Shown here one piece after another: positions 25,045 through 33,688 of a stretch of DNA of 64,000 bases (the first letter of the stretch is position 1; the number at the start of each line of letters is the position of its first letter). The stretch is from JBLHZY01 sp050633265 (GTDB lineage Bacteria > Pseudomonadota > Alphaproteobacteria > Rhodobacterales > Rhodobacteraceae). Position numbers and translations under genes: made by a program. The notes beneath the pieces were generated by a model. It saw nothing but the letters and a program-made list of their open reading frames with translations. It made no database searches and was not told the origin of the DNA. The stretch lies in the NCBI GenBank assembly GCA_050633265.1, contig JBOEGE010000004.1, positions 124,001 to 188,000 of the forward strand, written 5' to 3'.

Positions 25045-26285
25045 GAGCGATAATCAGCGTTGATCGTGATATATCCGTGGGTCAAATCGCAGGTCCAGAT
25101 GGTTGATTTTCCCTGCGCAAGGCCAAGCTCAACATTGATCGCAAGCTCTTCGCCCTTCATATAGGCGGCCCCGGCTTCTTCGGAATAATCCTTTGAAACC
25201 CAGCCCTTATCAGCAACCAGAATATCACCAAAGCGGATGCTGAGCAGATCGCGATCCGCCTCGGCGCCGCTTTTGCCAACCGCCATAACAACGCGGCCCC
25301 AGTTGGGATCTTCGCCAGCGATCGCCGTTTTTACCAGCGGTGAATTGGCGATTGAGAGGGCGATTTTGCGCGCGTCCTCATCGCTGCGCGCGCCGCTTAC
25401 ATTGATCTCAACAAACTTGGTTGCCCCTTCGCCATCGCGCACGACCTGATGCGAAAGATCAAGCATCAAGCCGTGAAGCGCGTCATAGAACGCCTCGGCT
25501 TGGGGCGTGCCCTCAAGGATTTCACTGGCCTGCGATTTGCCTGTGGCGGCCATCAGCAATGTGTCAGAGGTCGAGGTATCGCTATCAACAGTGATGCAAT
25601 TGAATGTCGCATCAGATGCGCGCGACACCATGCTTTGCAACAGGGGCTGCGCGATTTTTGCATCCGAGAAAATATAGACAAGCATCGTCGCCATATCCGG
25701 CGCGATCATGCCCGAACCTTTGGCCATGCCAGCGATGTGAATAGTGCCGCCGTCACCCTGAATTTGTGCGCTAGCGCCCTTTGGAAAAGTGTCGGTTGTC
25801 ATGATGGCGCGGGCCGCATCGGGCATCGCGGCCGCGTCCAAGCAATCGCGCAGATCGGCCAGTTTGGCGATGATACGTTCGTGTTTTAGCGGCTCGCCGA
25901 TGACACCAGTGGAGGAGGAAAAAACTCTGCTTTTGTCAATACTTAGCGTCTCTGCAACGGCTTCACAAACGGCCTCAACCGAGCGGATCCCATTGCTGCC
26001 GGTAAAGGCGTTTGAGTTGCCTGCGTTGACGATGATTGCCGCCGGGCCCGTTGAGGCGCCGCCGATTTTTGCCTGGCAATCGAGCACTGGTGCAGAGCGG
26101 GTTGAGGAGCGGGTAAAGACCCCAGAAATCACGCTGCCCGCATCAAGCGCAGCCAGCATTACATCGCGCCGCCCGGCATAGCGCACCCCTGCTTCCACTG
26201 CGGCAAAACGCACACCGGGAATGACGGGCAAATCAGGAAAGCCGCCCTTTGGGGCCAGCGGTGAAACAGCAGTTATCTTGGCCAT
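25041..26285 (-). CDS. argJ: Bifunctional glutamate N-acetyltransferase / amino-acid acetyltransferase
   Basis: 414 residues. ArgJ transfers acetyl from N-acetylornithine to glutamate, recycling the acetyl group in arginine synthesis. The autoproteolysis site KGSGMIAPDMATML is present; cleavage before the Thr gives the two subunits and the nucleophile. NAGNSNAFTG and EDPNWGRV are further family blocks. AAGGAAAGG precedes the start. It is co-directional with the upstream parvulin gene (22-bp gap) and with mutT. Confidence 0.96.
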   Translation of the reverse strand: MAKITAVSPLAPKGGFPDLPVIPGVRFAAVEAGVRYAGRRDVMLAALDAGSVISGVFTRSSTRSAPVLDCQAKIGGASTGPAAIIVNAGNSNAFTGSNGIRSVEAVCEAVAETLSIDKSRVFSSSTGVIGEPLKHERIIAKLADLRDCLDAAAMPDAARAIMTTDTFPKGASAQIQGDGGTIHIAGMAKGSGMIAPDMATMLVYIFSDAKIAQPLLQSMVSRASDATFNCITVDSDTSTSDTLLMAATGKSQASEILEGTPQAEAFYDALHGLMLDLSHQVVRDGEGATKFVEINVSGARSDEDARKIALSIANSPLVKTAIAGEDPNWGRVVMAVGKSGAEADRDLLSIRFGDILVADKGWVSKDYSEEAGAAYMKGEELAINVELGLAQGKSTIWTCDLTHGYITINADYRS

Positions 26286-26307
26286 AATGGGCGCCTTTCC
26301 TTGGAGC

Positions 26308-27198
26308 TTATTCTACGAGAGAGAAGTTGGAGATGAGGGATGAGTCGATGGTTTCCACCGGCACCAGATCAAGCTTGGCAGATGTGCGCAGTTCTTCGAG
26401 TTTGTCCTGAAGCATCTTCTGGCGGATTTCATCAATCAGTTCATCGCGGGAGTCGTCCAGGCTTGGTGCTTCGCTTAGACGGGTCTCGTTGAGCTTGATA
26501 ACATGCCAGCCAAATTGCGTTTGAACGGGCTGAGAAACATCGCCAGCGCTGAGTTCTGCGAGCGCTTTTTCAAACGGCTCAACCATCATGCCTTCGCCAA
26601 ACCAGCCAAGATCGCCGCCATTTGGCGCAGAGGGGCCGGTGCTTTTTTCTTTGGCGAGTTCGGCGAAATCTGCGCCGCCATCAAGAGCGACATTCAGCGC
26701 TTTGGCCTCTTCCTCGGTCTCAACAAGGATATGCGCGGCGGAAAATTCGCGACTGCCTTCAAATTCAGCAAATTTTGCATCATAGGCGGCTTGGATGGCG
26801 GCATCCGATACATCGCCTTGCAGAATATCGTTGACCATTTCACCGGCTTTTGCGGCGCGAGTTTGGTTTTCGATATAGAGACGTGTGGCCAAGTTCATCT
26901 CGCCTGCGGCTTGGCCCAAGAGCTCTTGGTCGATGAGTTGATCAATCACGCCGGGCAGCAAAACATCATCAGGAACCTGTTGGTATTGTTGGGGAAGTGC
27001 CTGGCGGGCAATGATTGCCGCGCCCAATGTAATCTCAACGCCATTCACTGTTGCGACGACCGAACTTGCATCCATCATCGTGGCTGTTTCGGCTTTTTCC
27101 ATCGGTGCCTCTGTCGGGGCGGCGGCATGGCTTTCGGCCAAAGCGGGCCCGGCGGCGAAAAGCGCCAGAACGGCGGCGAAAGTGGTGTGTTTAAACAT
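26308..27198 (-). CDS. Exported parvulin-type peptidyl-prolyl cis-trans isomerase
   Basis: 296 residues. A Sec signal peptide (cleavage after ALA, about residue 21) is followed by an acidic, Ala-rich linker, a SurA/PrsA-like N domain, and a parvulin domain (about 150-245: AAHILVETEEEA, GGDLGWFGEGMM, PVQTQFGWHVIKL). It should assist folding of envelope proteins in the periplasm. AAGGATC precedes the start. It is divergent from secA, a sensible pairing of export and periplasmic folding. Confidence 0.93.
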   Translation of the reverse strand: MFKHTTFAAVLALFAAGPALAESHAAAPTEAPMEKAETATMMDASSVVATVNGVEITLGAAIIARQALPQQYQQVPDDVLLPGVIDQLIDQELLGQAAGEMNLATRLYIENQTRAAKAGEMVNDILQGDVSDAAIQAAYDAKFAEFEGSREFSAAHILVETEEEAKALNVALDGGADFAELAKEKSTGPSAPNGGDLGWFGEGMMVEPFEKALAELSAGDVSQPVQTQFGWHVIKLNETRLSEAPSLDDSRDELIDEIRQKMLQDKLEELRTSAKLDLVPVETIDSSLISNFSLVE

Positions 27199-27237
27199 CT
27201 TTTGATCCTTCCCTCGCGGTGCAATGGCCCCGCAACG

Positions 27238-27266
27238 TTGACACTGTGATTGTGGCCCCTTACATC
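27238..27266 (+). promoter_or_regulatory. secA: Candidate secA promoter
   Basis: Perfect TTGACA (27238-27243), a 17-bp spacer and TACATC (27261-27266). The same TTGACA-N17-TACATC pattern occurs ahead of tRNA-Leu in this window. A start near 27273 gives a leader of about 105 nt containing a short ORF. Confidence 0.55.
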
Positions 27267-27297
27267 GCTGTGTGGTCTTTGAAAGGAGCCCTTGCTG

Positions 27298-27366
27298 ATG
27301 TTCATATGGGGCAGAGCGCGGGCGGGCAAGTCATCCCTTCACACGATCAAGTCACAACGCGGTTAG
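27298..27366 (+). CDS. Putative 22-residue leader peptide upstream of secA
   Basis: An AAAGGAG site stands 9 nt before ATG 27298; the ORF of 22 codons ends in TAG at 27364-27366, 11 nt before the secA start, after an in-frame TGA at 27280. The peptide starts MFIWGRARAGK and ends SQRG. The RAG triplet recalls the SecM arrest motif (RAGP), but Pro is replaced by Lys and the peptide lacks a signal sequence and is shorter than the exit tunnel. Whether it is translated is unknown; it could act by coupling or ribosome stalling. Confidence 0.35.
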   Translation: MFIWGRARAGKSSLHTIKSQRG

Positions 27367-27377
27367 GCGGAGAAAAT

Positions 27378-30053
27378 ATGCTGGGTATCGGAACAATCGC
27401 CAAAAAGGTTTTTGGCACACCGAATGATCGTGCGATTAAAGCAACCCGGCCGCTGGTCGAGAAGATCAACGCGCTTGAGCCGGAATTCCAAGCGCTCAGC
27501 GATGAAGAGATCAAAGCTAAAACCGAAGCGCTTGCGACGCGGGCGCAGAGCGGCGAGAGCCTTGATGATCTGCTTCCCGAAGCATTTGCGAATTGTCGTG
27601 AGGCGGCGCGCCGGGCGCTTGGGCTGCGCGCTTTTGATACGCAGCTGATGGGCGGGATTTTTCTGCATCAGGGCAATATCTCAGAGATGAAAACCGGCGA
27701 GGGCAAAACCCTTGTGGCGACTTTCCCTGCTTACCTGAATGCGCTGACTGGCAAGGGCGTTCATATTGTGACGGTTAATGATTATCTGGCCAAGCGCGAT
27801 TCTGAATGGATGAGCAAGGTTTACGGCGCGCTGGGCCTAACAACCGGCGTGATCTACCCGCGCCAGCCGGATGAGGAAAAGCGCGCGGCTTATGCATCCG
27901 ATGTAACTTATGCGACGAATAACGAGCTTGGTTTTGATTACCTGCGCGACAATATGAAATCCGAGCTTTCGGATATGTATCAGCGCGAACATAACTTCGC
28001 GATTGTGGATGAGGTGGATTCCATTCTCATTGATGAGGCGCGCACACCGCTGATTATTTCCGGCCCTTCTGAGGATCGCTCCGAGCTTTATGTAACGCTT
28101 GATAAGTTGATCCCAGAGCTGAAAGACGAGCATTTCGAGCTTGATGAAAAGACACGTCAGGTGACCTTTACTGAAGAGGGCAATGAATATCTCGAAGAGC
28201 TTTTGCATGCGCATGGGGTGCTTGAAGAGGGCTTTACGCTTTATGATCCCGAGAGCACAACCATCGTGCATCACGTCAACCAAGGCTTGAAAGCGCATAA
28301 GCTTTTCCTGCGCGATCAGCACTATATTGTGCGTGATGGTGAAGTTGCTTTGATTGATGAATTTACGGGCCGCATGATGGCGGGGCGACGGCTCTCGGAT
28401 GGGCTGCACCAAGCGATCGAAGCCAAAGAGGGCGTCGAGATACAGCCCGAGAACGTTACCCTCGCAAGCGTGACTTTCCAGAATTACTTCCGCCTCTATG
28501 ACAAGCTGGCGGGCATGACCGGCACCGCAACGACCGAAGCAGAAGAATTCGCCGAGATTTACGGGCTTGGCGTTGTTGAGGTTCCGACCAACAAACCGAT
28601 CCAGCGCCAAGATGGCCATGACCGGGTTTATCGCACAGCAGCCGAGAAATACGCAGCGGTGGTTGAGGCGATCAAGAAGGCGCATGAGAAGGGCCAACCG
28701 GTTCTTGTTGGGACAACGTCGATTGAAAAATCCGAAATGCTGGCCGAGATGCTCAAAGCGGCGGGCTTGCCGCATAGTGTTTTGAACGCGCGCCATCACG
28801 AGCAAGAAGCGCAGATCGTGGCCGATGCGGGCAAGTTTGGCGCGGTAACAATCGCAACCAACATGGCCGGGCGCGGCACCGATATTCAGCTTGGCGGCAA
28901 TGTTGAGCTAAAGGTTCTTGAGGCGCTCGAAGCCGATCCCGAGGCCAACCCGGACGAGATCCGCCAACAGATCGAAGCCGCACATGCTGATGAAAAAGCC
29001 AAAGTGCTTGAGGCTGGCGGGCTTTATGTTTTGGCAACCGAGCGCCATGAAAGCCGGCGCATTGATAATCAGCTGCGTGGTCGCTCCGGGCGCCAAGGGG
29101 ATCCGGGCCGCTCGCTGTTTTTCCTTTCGCTCGAAGACGATCTAATGCGGATTTTCGGCTCTGATCGGTTGGAAAAAGTGCTTGGCTCGCTGGGCATGAA
29201 AGACGGCGAAGCGATTGTGCATCCTTGGGTGAACAAGTCGCTCGAAAAGGCCCAAGCCAAGGTTGAGGGCCGCAACTTTGATATTCGCAAGCAATTGCTG
29301 AAATTCGATGATGTGATGAATGATCAGCGCAAAGTGATCTTTAGCCAGCGCCGTGACATCATGAAAGCCGAGAACCTTGGCGAGATCATTGAAGATATGC
29401 GCCATCAGGTCGTTGACGATCTTGTTGATGAGTTCATTCCGCCCAAAAGCTATGCGGATCAGTGGGATGCTGAAGGGCTTTATGTGGCGGCGATGGAGAA
29501 GCTCGGGGTTGATGTTCCTGTGGTGCTTTGGGCCGAGGAAGAGGGCGTTGATGATGGTGATATTCGTGAACGTCTGATCGAAGCGACGGATGCCCTGATC
29601 GCGGATAAGGCCGAAAAGTTTGGCCCAGAAGCGATGGTGCAGGTTCAAAAGCATTATCTGCTTGATACGATCGATACCAAATGGCGCGAGCATCTGATTA
29701 CGCTTGAGCATCTGCGCTCGGTTGTTGGGTTTCGTGGTTATGCGCAGCGCGATCCGTTGAATGAATATAAGTCCGAGAGTTTCCAGCTGTTTGAATCGAT
29801 GTTGGATGGGTTGCGCAGCGATGTAACGCAAAAGATGGCGCATGTTCAGCCGATGACCGAAGAGCAACGCGCCGCGATGATGCAGCAGCTTTTGGCCCAG
29901 CAGGATGCATTGAAAGCTGGTGCTGCGGGTGAAACGGCCGCTGCTGGCTTTGATGAGAACGATCCTGCCACATGGGGCAATCCGGGCCGCAACGATGCTT
30001 GCCCTTGTGGCTCAGGCAATAAGTTCAAACATTGCCACGGTAAGGTTGAGTAG
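27378..30053 (+). CDS. secA: Preprotein translocase ATPase SecA
   Basis: 891 residues; the motor of Sec-dependent export at the cytoplasmic membrane. Walker A in MKTGEGKTLVA and the DEAD-type DEVDSILIDEART motif are in NBD1; NMAGRGTDI and ERHESRRIDNQLRGRSGRQG are in NBD2. The C-terminal SEC-C zinc motif CPCGSGNKFKHC binds SecB and phospholipid. GGCGGAG precedes ATG 27378. Upstream are a promoter and a short leader ORF; downstream a strong terminator. Confidence 0.97.
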   Translation: MLGIGTIAKKVFGTPNDRAIKATRPLVEKINALEPEFQALSDEEIKAKTEALATRAQSGESLDDLLPEAFANCREAARRALGLRAFDTQLMGGIFLHQGNISEMKTGEGKTLVATFPAYLNALTGKGVHIVTVNDYLAKRDSEWMSKVYGALGLTTGVIYPRQPDEEKRAAYASDVTYATNNELGFDYLRDNMKSELSDMYQREHNFAIVDEVDSILIDEARTPLIISGPSEDRSELYVTLDKLIPELKDEHFELDEKTRQVTFTEEGNEYLEELLHAHGVLEEGFTLYDPESTTIVHHVNQGLKAHKLFLRDQHYIVRDGEVALIDEFTGRMMAGRRLSDGLHQAIEAKEGVEIQPENVTLASVTFQNYFRLYDKLAGMTGTATTEAEEFAEIYGLGVVEVPTNKPIQRQDGHDRVYRTAAEKYAAVVEAIKKAHEKGQPVLVGTTSIEKSEMLAEMLKAAGLPHSVLNARHHEQEAQIVADAGKFGAVTIATNMAGRGTDIQLGGNVELKVLEALEADPEANPDEIRQQIEAAHADEKAKVLEAGGLYVLATERHESRRIDNQLRGRSGRQGDPGRSLFFLSLEDDLMRIFGSDRLEKVLGSLGMKDGEAIVHPWVNKSLEKAQAKVEGRNFDIRKQLLKFDDVMNDQRKVIFSQRRDIMKAENLGEIIEDMRHQVVDDLVDEFIPPKSYADQWDAEGLYVAAMEKLGVDVPVVLWAEEEGVDDGDIRERLIEATDALIADKAEKFGPEAMVQVQKHYLLDTIDTKWREHLITLEHLRSVVGFRGYAQRDPLNEYKSESFQLFESMLDGLRSDVTQKMAHVQPMTEEQRAAMMQQLLAQQDALKAGAAGETAAAGFDENDPATWGNPGRNDACPCGSGNKFKHCHGKVE

Positions 30054-30134
30054 CGCTGAGTTGATGCAGGTTTGGCGTGCGGTTGTCTTTGATTGGGCAA
30101 CTTAGGATTAGCGAAATGCAACGGATTATGGCGA

Positions 30135-30172
30135 AAAAGTGGCGCTGCCTGTGATGGGCGGCGCCACTTTTC
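30135..30172 (+). terminator. secA intrinsic terminator
   Basis: A perfect 11-bp stem (30135-30145 with 30161-30171, AAAAGTGGCGC and complement), extended by GCC/GGC inner pairs and a wobble to about 15 bp around a 7-nt loop, with T4 at 30168-30171. It lies about 80 bp after the secA stop. Confidence 0.88.
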
Positions 30173-30258
30173 CATAGATGTAGAGGTTTCGCTTATTAGA
30201 TACGCAAATTGTAGCGGAATTCGAAAAACCTTACCAAACAGTTAATTTTTGTCTCCGG

Positions 30259-30306
30259 CCATAGAATAGGCACATTGAACTGTCAGATTGTTTCCAACCA
30301 TAGAAT
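30259..30306 (+). repeat. Direct repeat CCATAGAAT upstream of the exported-protein gene
   Basis: CCATAGAAT occurs at 30259-30267 and 30298-30306, 39 bp apart (near four helical turns), ending 18 bp before the start at 30324. A near copy (CCATAGATG) is at about 30172. It could be a pair of regulator sites, or chance. Confidence 0.35.
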
Positions 30307-30323
30307 GGTGAGGGAGTAATGCT

Positions 30324-31292
30324 GTGTTAAAGCGTTCTACAATTATTCGGTCTGGGCTGGTGCTGCTTATCGCCGCCGCAACAGGCCATTTCATGCAAAA
30401 CGGCGATGCGATTGCATCAAAGTTTAGCCCCGGTGATGATGCGACCCCAACGCCCTCTTTGGCATCGGGCGTTCCGCTGCCGCCGATGGCGCTTGGTCAG
30501 CCGTCAAATCTTCCATTTGCAGAGAGCCGCTTGCCTGATCGCGTTGCGCTTCTGGCTTTGCAGGCGGGTCCGGCTGTTCAGGCGGAGATTGAGCAATCGC
30601 CGTTTGAGTTTGTTTGCCAACCCGAGCTTTCCGCCGCTGCCCTTCCCGGCGCGCAACTGAGCATCACTTTGATCGCGCCCTGTAATGCCGCGCAAAACGT
30701 GACTGTAAAACATGCAGGCCTGACCTTTAGCAGCGCGACAGATGATCAAGGTGTTTTGACCTTTATGATGCCTGCGCTTGAGCAAGAAGCCTTAGTGAGC
30801 CTCACTTTGGGCGATGGTGCGGAATATGAGCTTGCGGCCGAAGTGCCTGATGCGGCGGCCTATAAACGGGCGGCGTTTCAATGGCAGGGGGCTGAGGGCT
30901 TTGCTGTTCATGCCTTTGAAAACGGTGCCAATTTTGGCGAGCTAGGGCATGTTTTTGCCAATGCGCCGCGCGATCCCTCCATGGCCAAAGTGCTTGAGGG
31001 CGGCTATTTGACCCTCCTTGGCGATCGCCCTGCGCCAGACGCCTATCACGCCCAGGTCTATACTTTGCCGATTGAACATGCGGCAGCGGCCTCAAACGTT
31101 GATCTGGTCGTTGAAGCAGAAGTCCTTGCGACCAATTGCGCGCGCAAGATTCACGGCGAAGCGTTGCAGTTTGGTGGTGCTCAGGCGCCGATTTCTATCA
31201 CGGTTGAGCTATCTGTGCCGGATTGTGATGCGATTGGTGATTTTCTCGTGTTGAATAACTTGCTCGAAGACATGACTATCGCCGTCAACTGA
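30324..31292 (+). CDS. Exported or membrane-anchored protein of unknown function
   Basis: 322 residues. An N-terminal signal or anchor (RSGLVLLIAAATGHFM, about residues 9-24) precedes a Pro-rich linker and a periplasmic region with three or four cysteines (FVCQPEL, APCNAAQ, TNCARK, VPDCDA) that could form two disulfides. Residues about 100-145 look like an immunoglobulin- or carboxypeptidase-regulatory-type beta domain. I know similar Rhodobacterales proteins, sometimes loosely labelled translocase because they sit beside secA, but no function. The GTG start follows GAGGGAG; the next gene follows after 21 bp, so the two are probably one operon. Confidence 0.8.
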   Translation: MLKRSTIIRSGLVLLIAAATGHFMQNGDAIASKFSPGDDATPTPSLASGVPLPPMALGQPSNLPFAESRLPDRVALLALQAGPAVQAEIEQSPFEFVCQPELSAAALPGAQLSITLIAPCNAAQNVTVKHAGLTFSSATDDQGVLTFMMPALEQEALVSLTLGDGAEYELAAEVPDAAAYKRAAFQWQGAEGFAVHAFENGANFGELGHVFANAPRDPSMAKVLEGGYLTLLGDRPAPDAYHAQVYTLPIEHAAAASNVDLVVEAEVLATNCARKIHGEALQFGGAQAPISITVELSVPDCDAIGDFLVLNNLLEDMTIAVN

Positions 31293-31313
31293 CGCAGTCA
31301 TGACGGAGCAAAA

Positions 31314-32870
31314 ATGCAAATCTTTCGTGCGGCCATATGCGCCGCACTTTTCCTATTTGGATCGGCGGTAAGCGCGCAGGATGTGACCCTGACTTCGCGC
31401 GATGGCTCTGTGGCGCTTTCGGGCATGTTGCTTGGTTATGACGGCGAGTTCTACCGAATTGATACCGATTATGGCGTGCTGACAGTTGATGGCAGCGGGG
31501 TAAATTGCGAAGGGCCGGGCTGCCCCGACCTTGAGAATTTTGTCGCCAGGGTTCGTTTTTCTGGCGCGCGCACGATGGGCGAAGTGTTGATGCCCGCATT
31601 GATCGAGGCCTTTTCGGCGCGCAATGGCTATCAGGTCGAGCGCATTGATACAGCAGAACCAACGCGTTTTTCCTATCAATTGAAGGATCGCAAAACCGGC
31701 GCGCTTTCAGCTGAATTTGCCTTTCATGCGAGCTCTTCAGAGGAAGGTTTTGCTGATCTTTTGGCTGAGGAAGCGGATATCGTTTTGTCTTTGCGTGAGG
31801 TGCGCCGGGAAGAGGTTTTGCGCGGAAATGAGATCGGGCTCGGGCGTTTATCGGATGCCAATCGCAGTAGGGTCATTGCCTTGGATGGGTTGGTGCCTTT
31901 GGTGCCAAAAGAGAATCCTCTGCGGGCTTTGCCGATTGAAAACCTTAGTGCATTGTTTGCAGGAAAGATCACCAATTGGCAGGATATTGGCGGGCAAGAT
32001 GCGCCTGTTGCCTTGCATCTTCGCGCCGAAGGATCGGGGATTGCGGATGTTTTTATGCGCCGGGTGATGGGCCCCTCGGGGCAGAAGCTTGCCAGTGAAA
32101 TAACGCTTCATGAGACAAATGCCTCTCTTGCAGCGGCTGTTGCGCGCGATCCTTATGCGATTGGAATGGGCAGCCAATCTGAGCGGGGCCGCACCAAGGC
32201 TCTGGCTTTAACTGGGGCGTGCGGTTTTGCTGCTTCGGCCAATCCGCGCTCGTTAAAAACCGAAGATTATCCGCTTACGGCCCCTTTGTTTTTGTATATG
32301 CCGGCGCGCCGCCTTCCGGCCCTTGCGCGCGAATTTTTGGCCTATGTTCAATCGCCGCCCGCGCAGATGGTTATTCGCAGGGCTGGGTTTGTGGATCAAA
32401 GCCTCTCGGAAATTCCATTGGATCAGCAAGGCGCGCGACTTTCCAATGCGATACAGGCCGCAGGGCCAGAGATTTCATTGGAGGCGTTGCAGGCAATGGT
32501 TGCTGCGCTTGATGGCGCAAAACGGCTTTCGTTGAGCTTTCGATTCGAGGGCGGATCGACGGCGCTTGATGCGCAATCACGCTCAAATGTTGTGCTTTTG
32601 GCGCGTGCTTTGGAGGCGGGAATTTTCGATGGGCGTGCGGTGCTTTTCGCTGGGTTTAGCGATGGGGCCGGGGCGGCTTCGCTGAACAAGCGGCTCTCAG
32701 AACGGCGTGCGAAGGTTGTTCGGGATGCGATCCTTAAGGCGGCGCCATCGGTCGCGCCGCGTGCCGTTGAATTTCAGATCGCACCTTTTGGCGAGGCCAT
32801 GCCTATGGCTTGCGATGATACGGATTGGGGGCGCGAGCTTAATCGGCGCGTCGAAGTTTGGGTGCGTTAG
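31314..32870 (+). CDS. Phosphate-binding-protein-like (PstS) domain fused to OmpA C-terminal domain
   Basis: 518 residues. A signal peptide (cleavage after VSA, about residue 21) is followed by a short beta segment with a Cys pair (VNCEGPGC) and a PstS-type periplasmic ligand-binding domain (about 85-370; NLSALFAGKITNWQDIGG and AEGSGIADVFMRR correspond to the PstS ligand loops). An OmpA-like peptidoglycan-binding domain follows (about 395-518), with GFSDGAGAASLNKRLSERRAKVV and the final NRRVEVWV. It should sense or bind a small anion while tethered to peptidoglycan. No pst transporter genes are near. Its stop is shared with radC through TTAG. Confidence 0.88.
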   Translation: MQIFRAAICAALFLFGSAVSAQDVTLTSRDGSVALSGMLLGYDGEFYRIDTDYGVLTVDGSGVNCEGPGCPDLENFVARVRFSGARTMGEVLMPALIEAFSARNGYQVERIDTAEPTRFSYQLKDRKTGALSAEFAFHASSSEEGFADLLAEEADIVLSLREVRREEVLRGNEIGLGRLSDANRSRVIALDGLVPLVPKENPLRALPIENLSALFAGKITNWQDIGGQDAPVALHLRAEGSGIADVFMRRVMGPSGQKLASEITLHETNASLAAAVARDPYAIGMGSQSERGRTKALALTGACGFAASANPRSLKTEDYPLTAPLFLYMPARRLPALAREFLAYVQSPPAQMVIRRAGFVDQSLSEIPLDQQGARLSNAIQAAGPEISLEALQAMVAALDGAKRLSLSFRFEGGSTALDAQSRSNVVLLARALEAGIFDGRAVLFAGFSDGAGAASLNKRLSERRAKVVRDAILKAAPSVAPRAVEFQIAPFGEAMPMACDDTDWGRELNRRVEVWVR

Positions 32871-33637
32871 AGATAGCCTTCAGACTTGAAGCTGAGCTCT
32901 GTTGATTTGCCGATGATCAGGTGATCGTGCAGGCTGATATCGAGGGCCTCGGCGGCATCACGGATTTGCATTGTCATGGTGATGTCGGCCTGCGAGGGCG
33001 TTGGATCGCCGGAGGGGTGATTGTGCACAAGGATGAGCGATGAGGCGTTGAGCTCTAGCGCCCGTTTGACCACTTCGCGGGGATAAACAGGGACATGATC
33101 AACGGTGCCTTTGGCCTGTTCTTCGTCGGCGATCAGAACGTTTTTGCGATCGAGGAAAAGCACGCGGAATTGTTCGGTTTCGCGGTGGGCCATGGTTGTA
33201 TGGCAGTAATCAAGGAGGGCATCCCAACTGCTGATCGCATGGCGCTGAATAACGCGGGCGCGGGCAAGGCGATGCGCCGCGGCTTCAACAATTTTGAGCT
33301 CAAGGATAACCGCATCGCCAATGCCCTTAACCTCGGCCAGCCGTTCGGGAGGGGCGGAAAGCACCCGATTGAAATCACCGAAACGATCCAGCAATGCACG
33401 GGCGAGTGGCTTTACATCCTGGCGCGGGATGGCGCGAAAAAGGACGAGCTCAAGCAGTTCGTAATCCGGGAGAGCGGCCGCCCCGCTAATGCTAAAACGC
33501 TCGCGCAGGCGTTTGCGATGATCTTTGATATAGGAAGGCAGGCGCGCTTTTTGTGGCAGCGCTGGCGCTTCAATTGCCTCGTCCAGATCAAAGAGCTGGG
33601 GCATCTCGGCGAAATGGGAAGGGTGCGGCGTTGTCAT
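32867..33637 (-). CDS. radC: RadC-family JAMM/MPN+ protein
   Basis: 256 residues. A helix-hairpin-helix part (LAEVKGIGDAV, about 100-111) precedes the MPN+ domain with the metal motif H205-N-H207-PSGDPTPSQA-D218. The activity of RadC proteins is unresolved; the old DNA-repair assignment is doubtful. It ends convergently on the PstS-OmpA gene with a shared 4-bp stop. Upstream, between it and dnaJ, is an 18-bp perfect palindrome. Confidence 0.94.
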   Translation of the reverse strand: MTTPHPSHFAEMPQLFDLDEAIEAPALPQKARLPSYIKDHRKRLRERFSISGAAALPDYELLELVLFRAIPRQDVKPLARALLDRFGDFNRVLSAPPERLAEVKGIGDAVILELKIVEAAAHRLARARVIQRHAISSWDALLDYCHTTMAHRETEQFRVLFLDRKNVLIADEEQAKGTVDHVPVYPREVVKRALELNASSLILVHNHPSGDPTPSQADITMTMQIRDAAEALDISLHDHLIIGKSTELSFKSEGYL

Positions 33638-33670
33638 AAAAAGAACGCTGCGCCGATTCGCTAAAGATAT

Positions 33671-33688
33671 GGTTAACGCGCGTTAACC
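33671..33688. repeat. Perfect 18-bp palindrome between dnaJ and radC
   Basis: GGTTAACGCGCGTTAACC is fully self-complementary. It directly abuts the dnaJ stop codon (33689-33691) and lies 34 bp before the radC start. TTAAC half-sites recall CtrA, but the spacing is N6 rather than N7. Operator for radC or a protein-binding site is possible. Confidence 0.7.

Noticed and set aside
24466..25053. 195-codon plus-strand frame across the gene-free stretch and mutT
   Set aside because: Most of it is the complement of mutT; the first 58 codons are basic low-complexity sequence without a family or a good ribosome site.
27219..27377. Longer secA start using upstream in-frame codons
   Set aside because: It would begin inside the promoter and lacks family similarity; MLGIGTIAKKVFG at 27378 is the typical SecA N terminus with a ribosome site.
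33671..33688. Palindrome as a CtrA binding site
   Set aside because: CtrA full sites are TTAA-N7-TTAA; here the spacing is N6 and the outer bases are symmetric, so I list it only as a palindrome.
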